DNA from: Dactylis glomerata
Lineage: Eukaryota; Streptophyta; Magnoliopsida; Poales; Poaceae
DNA length: 64,000 nt
Reading direction: 5' to 3'
NCBI GenBank assembly: GCA_007115705.1
Contig: QXEO01002115.1
Span: 5,213,281-5,277,280, forward strand
In this document: positions 21,120 to 31,890 of the stretch, in pieces
How positions within the stretch are numbered: the first letter of the stretch is position 1
Layout: each line of letters begins with the position of its first letter
Notes under the pieces: generated by a model
The model's input: only the letters and a program-made list of their open reading frames with translations
What the model was told of the DNA's origin: nothing
Databases searched by the model: none
Position numbers and translations under genes: made by a program

Positions 21120-21947
21120 TCAGCAGCGCGCACGCAGCGGCGCAAACAAGATTCAACCATATGTAAAAAAGAAGCAGATCCGTCTCCCGTACTCAGCCGC
21201 CGCTCTTGACCTAGCCTCTATCTCTCCTTCTACCCCACCATAGATTGGTTTCCCCTCCTCCGGCCGGTCTCGCCGGTGTCAGGAGGGGTGGGGAACCTGA
21301 TCTATAAGTGGAGATTTTGATAAAAGTAGTCTTTTTATAAGATTAGATTAGGGTTTAGTAGCCATCTTCTTGTGGCCTCTGTCAATGGAGATGGCATCAT
21401 CGACAATAATTGATCTCCGACCCTTCGATCGACAGATTAAACTCATTTAGGTATGGTCCTTTAGATCTTGCTTCGCCGGATTGATTTTGGATCTTTTCTC
21501 TTGGTTGCCGCGAGGAGAATTATCCTCGCAGTATTTGTCCCGGCGGCTACATCCTCGACAATGGTGATTCGTACCCTCGACTCCCCAGCGACGTCGATCA
21601 AGTTGTCCGGTTATTTCGCCCTAACATACTAGTGTTGGTACTCTTGCCGATGTGGATTGACTACTTCAATGGTTGCGTGCGTGCACGTAGCCTTGACATT
21701 GCGGCTCAAATTAAAATTATAGGAGAACCTCCATTAGTATTTACAGGTTTATGGTTTGGTATCTATCTTGGGCTGCCTTCAGAAAAGTACAAGATTGTGT
21801 CATGGAAGAAGAAAGAATTTGAAGACCTCGAAGATTTGCTAGTTTCTTTTAGACTTTATTTTGTAATCGTCAAAGACAGCTCATGTAACTCTACCATGTA
21901 CTATTTGTTGTTATAAATATATGTGGTATTGATTTTCAAAAAAAAAA
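21120..21947 (+). mobile_element. 828 bp non-LTR retroposon with poly-A tail
   Basis: A 17 bp direct repeat flanks the segment, and it ends in an A run (21938-21948) on the plus strand, which are the marks of target-primed reverse transcription. The first half is leader-like, with pyrimidine-rich and CG-rich parts. The second half has a 94-codon open frame (21632-21916) ending in SWKKKEFEDLEDLLVSFRLYF and then an AT-rich tail with ATAAAT. I see no reverse transcriptase. It could be an internally deleted LINE mobilised in trans, or a processed copy of a cellular transcript. Confidence 0.75.
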
Positions 21948-21964
21948 AGCTGAATCCATCTCTA

Positions 21965-22629
21965 CAACACCAGATTCGCCCCTGATTACTATTTGTAAAT
22001 ATGGTGTCTCTATCACTAAAATATGTCTAGATACATTTTTATTAGCGAAGAGTAATTGGGCCAGAGAAAATACTATGACAAATTACCCAAATTCATAGGT
22101 TAAAATAGAGAAAAATAAGGTGCCACTTCAACTAATTCGTTACCGGTCACAACATCAATGAATAGAATTACCATCTGCCACCAACTAATGTGCACTAGTA
22201 ATTAAGGACATTAAGATGATTCCATTTCGTTGTTATGTAGTAGTACAATCACATTGTAAGGCTATAGTGATATTAAGTAGACACCTTTTCCGCTTTGGGT
22301 AGTTATATATTACGATCACACTCAGGCGGACCTAGTATGTCATCTTAATTAATTGCCGTAGGATACGGAAATGCTCATATTCTCCCTTTTACCAAAAACG
22401 AATTTCAAGATGTAAAAATAAATAAAAACATATTCACATGTATGTCTCCAAATTCTCAGTTCTCACACAAAAATAATTTAAAAAAAAATCGTGTCGTCTG
22501 CAGAAAAGGCAAAAAAAAAAACCTGGACAAGAGGCTTATTTTATAACCCAATTGCATAGGCACCACTTACTGCAAGATAAGACACCGCCACCCACCACCA
22601 CGGCGAGGACGACAACGGATCTACTCGTC
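21965..22629. other. unassigned sequence
   Basis: AT-rich with a short homopurine run at 22475-22520. No coding or repeat feature that I can support. Confidence 0.3.
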
Positions 22630-22640
22630 CATAGCAGCAA

Positions 22641-22865
22641 AGTTGTTAGCATAGAACTATCACATTTCGGGCCAAATGTACCAAATGGTACCACTTTACG
22701 TTCTGGGAACCCAAATCTACCACTTTCTCGCAAAGTTTTTTCAAATTAAACAAATTATGAATTTGTAGTGAATTGACAGCATTTCTGACCATCGGGTCCC
22801 ACATGTAAGGCTGACGTGGCCATGTCTGGATAGAGCCCGGAGACTCCCGTTACGGTTCTGATAGT
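22641..22865. repeat. left terminal inverted repeat of the MULE
   Basis: Pairs with about 23600-23826. Long matches include GCCAAATGTACCAAATGGTA, ACCACTTTCTCGCAAAGTTT and TCTGACCATCGGGTCCCACA. Similarity fades beyond CCCGTTACGG. Confidence 0.9.
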
Positions 22866-22979
22866 TGGCCCCACTTGTCATCACTGATGTGGCAGAATTA
22901 GATATCAATTTGCTGAGGTGGACATGGCCCCACATGTCAGCCCTATTAAAATCAGAAATATCTAAATAAAAAAATAGGA

Positions 22980-23500
22980 GCGTCTTCTCCCTCGCGCCCC
23001 TGTCCACTCCAGCGTCGGCGGCCGACCTCGCTGCCCCCAATGTCGACGGCTTCTCCTCCCTCCCGAGATCCTGCCCCACCTCGCTGGCTTCGTGTCCGGC
23101 GGCGGCCGGAGCTCGAGCTCACAGATCCCGCCCGGCCTCCGTGGCTTCGCGTCCGGCGGCGGGCGGCGGGCGGAGGTCGAGCTCGCAGATCCCGCCCCAC
23201 CTCCCTGCCTCCACGTCCGGCATCGGCCGGAGCTCGCGCTCGCATATCCCGCCACACCTCGAGCTCGCGCTTCGCGTACGGCGGCGGCCGCAGAGCTCGC
23301 AGATTCCGCCGGAGATGGGGAAGACGAAGAAAACTAGGAGCACGCTGCGGTGAAGGGAGGTCGGATGGCCGGCGGTGGGGAGGGTGACCGGCGGCGGGGA
23401 TGGGAGGTCGGATGGTCGGTGGCGGGGAGGGTGTCCAGCGCTGGAGAGGTGGCCGGCCACCGGCGGTCATGTCCGGTCGTGGTGGTGATATTTAGGTTCT
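22980..23500. other. GC-rich cargo of the MULE with imperfect 60-70 bp repeats
   Basis: Several frames stay open on both strands because of the base composition. Imperfect units of the type TCCGGCGGCGGCCGGAGCTC / GAGCTCGCAGATCCCGCC recur from about 23090 to 23310. I recognise no protein family. It is most likely captured leader or coding sequence of a host gene plus local duplication. Confidence 0.55.
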
Positions 23501-23599
23501 TTTTTCTTTTTTTAGAGATATTTAGGGTGGGGCCCTGACAGGTGGGGCCTACCCGAAATGTGGTAGTTTCTTCATGTCCACACGTGTCCGATAGGTGGG

Positions 23600-23826
23600 C
23601 CCCAGCCAGATCCGTAACGGGTGTCTCCATGCTCCGTCTAGACATGACCACGTCAGCCTTACATGTGGGACCCGATGGTCAGAAACGCTGTCAATTCGCT
23701 GCAAATTCGTCATTTGTCCAATTTGAAAAAACTTTGCGAGAAAGTGGTAGATTTTGGTTCCCGGAACGTAAAGTGGTACCATTTGGTACATTTGGCCCGA
23801 AATATGGTAGTTCTATGCTAACAACT
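23600..23826. repeat. right terminal inverted repeat of the MULE
   Basis: Reverse complement of the left terminal repeat with scattered mismatches. Followed by CATAGCAGCAA. Confidence 0.9.
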
Positions 23827-23837
23827 CATAGCAGCAA

Positions 23838-24167
23838 GTTGACTATCGGAGATGCTATAACCACGTGCAGGACGCCACGACCAAGGAGAGTAGAGCGGTG
23901 GGACAGCAGCTACCAGCCGACGAGAGGCCCGCCGGCCGGCGATGGAGGCAGGGGGCAGGGATAGGCCAAATATTTTTTTTGTCGATCCACAGTTTTAACC
24001 TGTTACCACGAAAATTTGGAAAAAAATCGCTAATTTAGCCTTTAGGATATTTCAAACAAATTTTTATTTCATTTTTTTGCAAAAACAAAAAAAACTATCC
24101 TAATGACAACAAAGTGCCACCTTTGCCGAGTGCTCATTGTTCTACGATGTCAACCAACTGGTCTAGT
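23838..24167. other. unassigned sequence right of the MULE
   Basis: Continues the sequence left of 22630 once the MULE and one target-site copy are removed. No coding feature that I can support. Confidence 0.3.
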
Positions 24168-24311
24168 TAAGGTGTGTCAGGTGAGATCCCATCTTAATTC
24201 CACTTATAGTTTATTTTACCTTAGCTAGTACAATTTTTTATGTCAAAATTTACACCAAAAAATCGAAAATAAACTACAAATGAGATTAGGTGGGATCCAC
24301 CTGACACCTTA
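24168..24311. mobile_element. foldback MITE, 144 bp, hAT-like
   Basis: Inverted ends TAAGGTGTGTCAGGTGAGAT and (in reverse) TAAGGTGTCAGGTGGATCCC continue inward to TAGTTTATTTT on both sides. Flanks GGTCTAGT and CGTCTAGT match in 7 of 8 bases, an 8 bp duplication as for hAT elements. The superfamily call rests on duplication length alone. Confidence 0.65.
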
Positions 24312-24319
24312 CGTCTAGT

Positions 24320-24941
24320 GTTATATTCGTGTGGTCTTCAGACTTCAGTACTCGTAAGTTTTCAAGTTTTTTGTCACGGTTAGCCGGTTAGGTGCCCTGG
24401 CCAAAGGAGAAAATAACTTGATGTAAAATAAGAACGTCGAAAGGAGAAATCGAGCCCGCGACCTTGGTCGCGCACACCAGTCCATCCAATTTCCTAACGG
24501 AAGCATGCGTATCTCCCAAAAAAAAGCATGCGTTATTTATACCTTATTTTGAACTTGGAATTCAAGATTTTCCGGTTTTTTAACTGTAGCATCATTTTTC
24601 GGAGGGGGACGCGAACTCCGGTTTTCAGTGAGATTTTGGAAATCTTGGGCGAGAAAAAACTCCTTAGTCCGGCGTGCGTGGTAGCTAGGGTTTATCAAAG
24701 ATCACTATGCGGCAAGGGGTTTACCTTAGTTGTCAAGAAGGCAAGCAGCATGAGCAATCTATGGATATCTTGATTCTTGAATGCTTATTTTGACAATGTT
24801 GATTAATTTTGCTTCAAAAATATAATCTAATTATCTGTGGATTAAACTGGCAGATGCTACTAGTAACCCTGCTCCCGATCACTGAAGCTCAAGTAACCCT
24901 GGTTTTTCATGAAATTGATAGGCAGCTTACCAAATAACATA
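24320..24941. other. unassigned sequence
   Basis: Includes a direct GCATGCGT pair and ordinary AT-rich DNA. No gene or element that I can support. Confidence 0.3.
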
Positions 24942-25215
24942 CTCCCTCAGTCCTCAAATAAGTGTATATCTAGCTCAAAAATTTATCCACAAAAGAGTGT
25001 ACTTCTCTTTTCTCAATGCATATTTAAGTAGTAAAAAGTGTTTCTCTTTCATTATACGGGAATCAAGGCCAATAGCATCTTCTCTTTTTTCTACATGAAC
25101 TTAGCTCATTGGAGGTGAAGAAATTAAAGAGGATAGAGACGGTGGTTATCACATTCCCAATACAAAAAACTTAATTTTCTTAAAACCCCGAATGTACACT
25201 CTTTTGTGGATGGAG
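24942..25215. mobile_element. Stowaway-like MITE, 274 bp
   Basis: Starts CTCCCTCAGTCCTCAAATAA after TA and ends ...CTTTTGTGGATGGAG before TA. The CTCCCTC..GTCC terminus and TA duplication are the marks of Stowaway (Tc1/mariner-derived) elements in grasses. The inverted ends have diverged. Confidence 0.75.
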
Positions 25216-25338
25216 TATTCGTCGACAGCCTTAGTCCCAGTCTGGACCGACCTGCTGCCGCACTAAGATAACATATAATCGCATGAGAGCTGGAGAGATT
25301 CAGATCAGATCGAGTTCAGAGGGTACCTTAGCGGACGT

Positions 25339-25824
25339 CTGAGATCTTGGATTTGAGCCACCTGAAGCTGCCTCGGCCCGAGGACCAGAGCCAGACCAGC
25401 GACACTACATTCGTGTCGCCTCGGCCCGAGGACCAGAGCCAGACCAGCGACACTACATTCGTGTCGCCTCGGCCCGAGGACCAGAGCCAGACCAGCGACA
25501 CTACATTCGTGTCAAACTATATGGTTGCATTTGACGGCGGTTAGGCAGGACAGAGCCTGTGGAGAAATACCTGCCGCCTGCACAAGATATTTAATACAGA
25601 GTTAAACTCCATATGAAGCGGCAGAGTCACTTAAGGATAATCATTAATCCAAGGAAATACTACTGAACCTAAGAGCTAAAATGGCTGCCGCAAACCACAG
25701 AATGTTATAAGGAAAATATATCTATAGGAAAACTTTTTCCCCAACCAAAACATGATTAAAACAGGAAACAAAAGGATAGCAGAAGAATGGTATTGTACGA
25801 TTATATATGCAGTAGTTCACGACA
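25339..25824. repeat. direct repeat copy 1 (partner at 32061-32442)
   Basis: From TTTGAGCCACCTGAAGCTGC to AGTAGTTCACGACA this segment is about 90 percent or more identical, by eye, to 32061-32442 in the same orientation. The chromovirus F sits between the copies. Copy 1 is longer only because it contains a 48 bp triplication. The copies could be a host duplication or the ends of an unrecognised short element; I find no TG...CA ends or target-site duplication. Confidence 0.85.
25371..25514. repeat. 48 bp tandem repeat, three units
   Basis: CCTCGGCCCGAGGACCAGAG and the rest of the 48 bp unit occur three times without differences that I can see. Copy 2 at about 32091 has one unit. The plus-strand frame gives a 16-residue repeat (PRPEDQSQTSDTTFVS), by virtue of the period, with no known function. 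Confidence 0.95.
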
Positions 25825-25839
25825 GATTAGTACCTAGAA

Positions 25840-26428
25840 AGAGAAGAGGATGCAACTCCAAACATAACAGATTAATACCTACAAAGAAAAGTTGAGAAAA
25901 TTTTAAAAGAAGACAAAGGGTCTGTAAAGCAGGGATATTTGCAGTCCGTAATCTGAAGAAAAATCAAATCAGCCCTACAGTGGGAAATGGTAACAATGGC
26001 TGAATTATACCTGATAGTTACTCCCTCTGTTCCGTAATATAAGCCATTTGAGCTAAAATGGCTTATGTTATGGAAGAGTTATACAACATACTGTACCTAA
26101 AAACTATTGAGGTATCATATTTCTGCTGTGGACCTATAATTTGAGGTATCATATCATTGCTCTGGAGTCTCGACCCGTGCTTTACACCCACCCAATATAG
26201 TGTAAGTATCATGTTGATACCTTTGACAGGAAGACTAATGCAGGACTAAAGAAAATCTACTGTATTCAGCCAAATGGTAACTGTATGGCTTATTATCTTT
26301 TGCAAGAACTGTTCATATTCTCATCTTGGTTGGAACAGATAACACATCTATTACCCTTTGTAATGGCTTAGTACTTGGTAACAGCAAGTACAATTTTCTG
26401 TTGGACCTACACTATCTTATTTCACCAG
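25840..26428. other. unassigned sequence with a 58 bp Stowaway-like foldback
   Basis: At 26021-26078, CTCCCTCTGTTCCGTAATAT AAGCCATTT folds back on AAATGGCTTATGTTATGGAAGAG, a very short remnant with a Stowaway-type end. Nothing else is recognised. Confidence 0.45.
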
Positions 26429-26433
26429 GGATG
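26429..26433. other. target site duplication of element F (GGATG), left copy
   Basis: GGATG precedes the LTR start and is repeated exactly at 31891-31895. Confidence 0.9.
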
Positions 26434-26743
26434 TGATAGCCTCTCGATATGAATTGTCTCAGGTTCGATGGATTACAAGTGGGATACAAGGAAAATAGTT
26501 TGATCTACCCTATTACAGGAAGATTTCACCGCCGTCGTCGAGTTCGTGATCCCGAGGATGATCTTGGCTTCCTTCTTTGCCGATCTTTATAGTCCCAGGT
26601 AACCTCGATCTGGACGTCACCTGGTCCAGTCTGGACCGACGTGTCTCCTGTTGGGCTGCAGGATCCTTCTCGGCCTTGGGCTTCTCTGGAGTAGGCCTGG
26701 CCTGTTATCCTCCTGCTCCCCTGGTGTGGTATGGATGCTGACA
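26434..26743 (-). repeat. 3' LTR of element F
   Basis: On the minus strand it runs TGTCAGCATCC...GAGGCTATCA. The C-terminal coding sequence of pol extends across the polypurine tract and into this LTR as far as about 26617. Confidence 0.95.
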
Positions 26744-26952
26744 TCCCCCACCTCTTGAGACATGGCTTGCCCCCAAGCCAGCGCCGTCGGAAACTGGCAC
26801 TGGAGCTGGAGTTTGTCTTCCCATGTGACGTCCCTGGGGTCTTCTGGTGGCCACTGGACTTGCACTTGCTCGCGACGCCCCGATGGTGATGAAGACCAGC
26901 GGGTGTTGAGGATCTTGACAGGAGCAAGAGCAACGTCAGCTTGGAGGGTAAG
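26617..26952 (-). pseudogene. chromodomain end of the element F polyprotein
   Basis: In the same frame as the integrase, after one TAG stop (26953-26955), the minus strand encodes a chromodomain-like segment: ILNTRW, then VQVQWPPEDPRDVTWEDKLQ and FPTALAWGQA. The aromatic and WED positions are typical of the plant chromovirus chromodomain, which in related elements binds histone marks and directs integration. The frame crosses the polypurine tract and ends inside the 3' LTR. Confidence 0.75.
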
Positions 26953-28314
26953 CTAGGTGGATGCATGCATACCTGATTTGAGGACACGACGAAGTTGCGA
27001 AACGTGGAACACCGGATGTATCTTGGAAGTTTCTGGTAGTTTCACTTCGTAAGCCACTGGATTGATCTTCTTAGTGACGCTGTAGGGCCCAAAGTATCGG
27101 AAGGAGAGCTTGTGGTTGGATCGTTGCACTGTGGATAGCTGGACGTATGGTTGTAGCTTGATGAACACGTCGTCGCCAACATCAAATTGACGTTCAGTGC
27201 GCTTCTTATCAGCCAAGTTCTTCATGTACTGACGAGCATGGTGCAAGTTGTGTTGCAGAATTTGTTGCACAGACTTCAGTTGCGCGAGCCAATCCTGTAG
27301 AGATGGTGCTGAGCAGGTTGAGGCCGCGTCGAGGCCCCAGTGGCGTGGTTCGTGTCCGTAGAGGGCGACGAATGGAGACATCTTGATGGCTGAGTGGTAG
27401 CTTGTGTTGTACCAGTACTCGGCCAGAGTGAGGAACAAAGACCATTTGGATGGGCATGCATGTGTGAAGCAGCGGAGATAGATTTCCAGACACTGATTGA
27501 CTCGCTCTGTTTGCCCGTCTGTTTGAGGGTGGTACGCAGAACTCATGCGCAGATCGTTGCCAGTCAGCGAGAAGAATTCCTTCCAAAAACGACTCGCAAA
27601 GATGGGGTCGCGGTCAGAGATCATCACCTGTGGCATGCTATGCAGCTTGAACACGTTGTTGAGATAGGCGATGGCGACCTTGGCAGCGGTGAATGGATGA
27701 TGCAGTGGGATGAAATGTGCATAACGAGTAAACTTGTCGACGACCACCATCACGCTATTGGCGTTGCCTGAGGTGGGCAGTCCCTCCACGAAATCCATTG
27801 TGACCATCTGCCATGCTGCTGTGGGTATTGGAAGTGGTTCCAGTAATCCTGGGTAGCGCACACGCTCAGGTTTTGCTTGCTGGCAAATGTTGCAGGCCTG
27901 AACGAATTCTCGCGTCTGCTTCTTCATTTTGGGCCAGGCAAATAATTTGCGGAGCCGAGCATAAGTTGCATGGAAGCCTGAGTGACCGCCCGTGACGCTG
28001 GCGTGGAAAGCTTGGAGAATCTTGAGCTGTAGGTCCTGAGAGCCGCCTAGCCAGAGACGTTGTCGGAAATACAATAGTTCGTCCTGTACTGTGAAGCGTC
28101 CCTTGGCATCGGGAGCCAATTGCAACTTCTGAATCCAGCGCAGAGCTTGTGTGTTAGTGGCGTAGCTGTTGCAAAGCTCGTCCAGCCAGACTGGCTGGCA
28201 TTCGATAATGGTGTGCACTTCCACTGTCTCAGTGTGTTGGCGACGAGATAGGGCATCAGCTGCTCTGTTTTCTTGTCCCTTTCGATAACAGATGCGGTAG
28301 CGCAGTCCCAGCAA
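26953..28314 (-). pseudogene. RNase H end and integrase of element F
   Basis: The frame begins in the end of RNase H (GQENRAADALSRR) and covers the whole integrase. The zinc-binding HHCC part is at HSGFHATYARLRKLFAWPKM...CNICQQAK. The catalytic triad is Asp in MDFVEGLP, Asp in ISDRDPIF and Glu in TDGQTERVNQ. The C-terminal GPY-type segment is RYFGPYSVTKKI. The domain itself is uninterrupted over 453 codons. It is cut off from upstream pol by a frameshift near 28320-28345 and from the chromodomain by a TAG. Confidence 0.92.
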
Positions 28315-28868
28315 CTTAGTGAAAGCTTTTTGCTGCCAAACCGGGTGAGTCTTTGCTCTTCGAGGTGAACTAGGCTCTTCTGATCAGTACGAATCAGAAA
28401 CTCTTGATGTTGCAAATAAGCACGACATTGCTCAACTGCCATAAGAATTGCCAAGCATTCTTTTTCGTAAGTGGACAGGCCCTGGTTCTTTTTGCACAAT
28501 GGTTTGCTCATGTAGGTGATTGGATGGCCATTCTGTTGCAAAACAGCTCTGACTCCAGTGTCACATGCATCGGTGTCCACCACGAATGGCTGGGAGAAAT
28601 CAGGTAAGGCCAGAATGGGCGATTCTATCAGGCCATGCTTGAGCAGGTGAAATGCTTGGTCAGTCTCACTTGTCCAGATGAATGTGGCGTTCTTCTTCAA
28701 AAGATTGAACAGGGGTCGTGCAATAATACCAAAATGCTTGACGAATTTTCTGTAATACCCTGCAAGCCCAAGGAAACTGCGTACTTCCTTGACATTTGTG
28801 GGTGTAGGCCAGTGAGCCACCTTGTTGATTTTGTCAGGGTCTGAAGAAACTCCACGGCTGTCAATCAC
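28047..28868 (-). pseudogene. RNase H segment of element F
   Basis: The frame opens after an in-frame TAG at 28944-28946 and encodes the end of reverse transcriptase (SFLGLAGYYRKFVKHF) and a Ty3-type RNase H (VVDTDACDTGVRAVLQQNG, then LSTYEKECLAILMAV, then FLIRTDQKSL). It leaves the true frame near 28340, where the integrase frame takes over. Catalytic Asp and Glu of the first motifs are present. Confidence 0.88.
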
Positions 28869-28946
28869 ATGGCCTAGGTAAGCGATCTGCTGCTCTCCAA
28901 AAGAGCATTTGGAAAGCTTGACTTGCCAGTGATCTCGACGCAGCAG

Positions 28947-30878
28947 CTAGAGGACGTTGTGGAGATGTTCCTGGTGTTCTGGCAGGCTGCGGCTGTAGAC
29001 TAAGATATCGTCGAAGAAGACGACCACACATTTCCTTAGCAGTGGTTGCAAAGTTGTGTTCATGGCTCCCAAAAACGTAGCCGGAGCTCCAGCAAGTCCA
29101 AATGGCATAACTGTGTATTCCCAGTGCCCAGAATGAGTTTGGAAAGCTGTTTTGGCTTCTTCCCCTGGTGCCAATCTGATCTGATGGTAGCCTGCACGCA
29201 GGTCCATCTTAGAAAACCATCTAGCTCCTGTGAGTTCGTCCGAAAGTTCATCAATGACTGGGACAGGGAACTTGCTAATGCGTGTCATTGAGTTGAGAGC
29301 TCGATAGTCAACACACAAGCGCCAGGTGCCATCTTTCTTCTTTACAAGGATTGCCGGCGAAGAGAATTGACTTGTACTGCGCTGTATAATACCTGAGGCC
29401 AACAATTCAGCCACCTGACGTTCAATTTCATTCTTAAGTTCAGGTTTGTGGCGATAAGCTCTGATGTTGACTGGTTGAGCTCCTTGTATAAGAGGAATAG
29501 TGTGATCACAGTTGCGTCGAGGGGGCAGGGTTTTTGGTTCAGCAAACACATCACTGAACTGAGAGAGTAAGCCCTGGACCTCATCTGGTGGGATTTCTGT
29601 CGTGTGGACTACATCTCCCAAGGCATAGACATGTACCAGATGTGCAACAGAGCCTTGACGGCAGACAGTGGCTAGTTCAGAAGCAGAGATAGCAGAACAC
29701 TGAAGCTGATTATGTCGATGCCCTTGTAGACACACTTGTCCTTCAGGTGTCTCAATCTGAAGGGACTTTGCAATCCAATCGATGTGTGGGTTGTGAGCTT
29801 CCAACCAATCCATGCCCAGAATTACATCAAACGCTCCTAATGGCAAAATCTTGAGATCCGTGTTGAAATGGTGTCCTTGAGAAGACCAGCTGCAGTTGGG
29901 AATAAATGCAGAACACTTGTGTTGAGTGCCATCAGCCACATTCACCTTGCATGGGATGGGCAGAGGCTGTTTGCCTGGGAGTTGAGCAGCTAATTGACTG
30001 TTGATGAAGGATGTGGAGCTACCAGAGTCTACCACTATCAGAACCTCGTGTTTTTCGATGAAAGCGTGCAACTGAATAACACCCGGCACACCAGTTGTTG
30101 ATCCAGTCAGAGCGTGAATGGAGATGGAGCATGTTGTTTCCATTTCATCAGAGGCTGAATCCTGTTGTTCAGAACCTATGAGTTCTTCCTGGGAGAACAA
30201 TTCAAGCAATTCCTCAACCACATGCATCTGAACTGTCTGAGGGCATGAGTGCTCCGGCCCCCAGTGTTCTCCACACTTGAAGCAAAGGCCCTTGGCTTTA
30301 CGATAGTTCCTGAGGGCAGATAGCCTGCTGTTATTGTTCTGACGAGAGGCGTCCAGTCCCCGGCCGTCAGCAGCATGGCTCGTTGGAGTAGTGCTGGTAG
30401 CATGAGGTGTGTGCGGTCGACGCGGAAAGGTGATGAACTTATGCTCCATCGGTCTTGGTGGTGAGAGACATTCCCCTTCAGTAACCTCCTCCTGAAGCAG
30501 GGCTAATGAGCACGCCGTGTCCAGATCAGTGGGTCGCTGAACCATGACCACTTCTCTGATGTCCGCCCGTAATCCCTCGACAAAATGAGTAAGAAAGTAG
30601 TATGGGTGAGTAGTATCTGAATATGAAACGAGATGGTTCATCAAACTATCAAAACGTTCAATGTAATCGGCCACAGTAGTTGTCTGTTTAATGGAGTAAA
30701 ATTGTCTGATGAGTAATTGGTGGCGATCTCGACCAAAACGCGTGCACAAAAGGGAAGTGAAGGAAATCCAGTCGAGTGCGGCGATTTTCTTCCGCACCGA
30801 CTGGAGCCAGACGCCAGCAGCGTCGGAGAAATGCAAAATAGCCATGGGCACCCAGTAAGATTCATGAGTGGCAAACAT
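28947..30878 (-). pseudogene. gag C-terminal part, protease and reverse transcriptase of element F
   Basis: The 643-codon frame holds the capsid part (WLQSVRKKIAALDWISFTSL..), one zinc knuckle CFKCGEHWGPEHSC, an aspartic protease with VVDSGSSTSFINSQLAAQLP, and reverse transcriptase with LVKKKDGTWRLCVDYRALNS, MDLRAGYHQI and the active-site FFDDILVYS. It is separated from the gag N-terminus by a TAA (30885-30887) and a frameshift near 31300. It is separated from RNase H by a TAG, and both sides of that TAG are in the same frame. Most stops look like C-to-T changes in CAA or CAG codons. Confidence 0.92.
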
Positions 30879-30887
30879 GCTAAAATA

Positions 30888-31438
30888 TTACTCGGCGAGG
30901 GTGATCCACAAATTTGGATTATCACCAGTGAAGGGTGGGAAGGGGAACGATGGTGCGTTGGTGCCCAAACTGGCGATGATCTGGCTAGAAACATGCTGAG
31001 GATCGGCTGTCGCGGTCAGGGGATGTTGAAGAGAGAGCGTACCCGTGACCGGAGGCATCGACGGCGGCACGGTGGCCACCGTCGAAGGGCCCCCGGGTGT
31101 TGAGTCGTCGCCGAGGCCGAGTTGCCCGTGGATCGCCCCTTTGTTGTTGTAGAGGGCTATGGCGCCAAGGGGGGCCGCCGCAAATCCACACGCTGCCGTC
31201 GCCGAAGCGGGCTGCGCACGCTGGAGATCCTCCACCACGGCTTGTAGCCGAGAGAAGCGGGCTTCCAGATCCGGTTTCCAGCCGCAGAGATCGCTCAAAC
31301 TGTGGCCTGGATCTCGAACTGTTGAGCCATGTAGTCTTGTTTGCCCATGACGGCGTCGAGGCGGGTATCCATCGACTGCTTGATCGAAGCCATGTCGCCC
31401 TTGAGGGAATCCAGGTACTCCTTCAGCGCCGGGTCCAT
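30888..31438 (-). pseudogene. gag N-terminal part of element F, frameshifted
   Basis: The likely start is the Met at 31438 (MDPALKEYLDSLKGDMASIK), which opens a coiled-coil-like segment. The frame stops at 31295 and continues in another frame (WKPDLEARFSRLQAVVEDLQ) to the TAA at 30885-30887. Met-Asp-Pro starts and a short coiled coil are common at this place in plant chromovirus gag proteins. Confidence 0.75.
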
Positions 31439-31565
31439 GGTGGTCAGTAGGCGGTGGCGATCCGCCGTGTAGCGTCGGGTCTCCGGAATCGTTGCGGATG
31501 AGGTGGTGGATCGGGGATGGGGTCTGATGATGGTGAAAAAAAATTGGGGTGAATTTGGTGGGGAT

Positions 31566-31578
31566 GGCTCTGATACCA
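31566..31578 (-). promoter_or_regulatory. primer binding site of element F (initiator tRNA-Met)
   Basis: On the minus strand TGGTATCAGAGCC follows the LTR end after two bases. It is complementary to the 3' end of plant initiator tRNA-Met. Confidence 0.92.
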
Positions 31579-31580
31579 GA

Positions 31581-31890
31581 TGATAGCCTCTCGATATGAA
31601 TTGTCTCAGGTTCGATGGATTACAAGTGGGATACAAGGAAAATAGTTCGATCTACCCTATTACAGGAAGATTTCGCCGCCGTTGTCGAGTTCGTGATCCC
31701 GAGGATGATCTTGGCTTCCTTCTTTGCCGATCTTTATAGTCCCAGGTAACCTCGATCTGGACGTCACCTGGTCCAGTCTGGACCGACGTGTCTCCTGTTG
31801 GGCTGCAGGATCCTTCTCGGCCTTGGGCTTCTCTGGAGTAGGCCTGGCCTGTTATCCTCCTGCTCCCCTGGTGTGGTATGGATGCTGACA
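31581..31890 (-). repeat. 5' LTR of element F
   Basis: 310 bp, identical in length to the 3' LTR. I count three differences (at about 31648, 31675 and 31683). Confidence 0.95.

Larger units (their letters stand above)
22641..23826. mobile_element. complete MULE (Mutator-like element), 1,186 bp, Pack-MULE type
   Basis: Terminal inverted repeats of about 220 bp begin AGTTGTTAGCATAGAACTA at the left and end TAGTTCTATGCTAACAACT at the right. An 11 bp direct repeat CATAGCAGCAA flanks the element (22630-22640 and 23827-23837), which fits the 9-11 bp duplications of the family. There is no transposase. The centre is very GC-rich DNA, as expected for a Pack-MULE that has picked up a gene segment. 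Confidence 0.92.
26434..31890 (-). mobile_element. chromovirus F (Ty3/Gypsy with chromodomain, Reina-like)
   Basis: Two 310 bp LTRs, an exact 5 bp duplication GGATG, a primer site for initiator tRNA-Met and a polypurine tract AGAGGTGGGGGA mark a complete 5,457 bp insertion on the minus strand. The order is gag, protease, reverse transcriptase, RNase H, integrase and a C-terminal chromodomain. Chromodomain, short LTRs and a Met primer fit the Reina group of chromoviruses, but the lineage is by eye. The LTRs differ at three positions, all transitions, so the insertion is young, yet the coding region has at least five breaks. Confidence 0.93.

Noticed and set aside
22952..23651. Several overlapping 80-170 codon frames in the GC-rich centre of the MULE
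   Set aside because: Low stop density due to GC content; frames overlap on both strands and none shows a known family.
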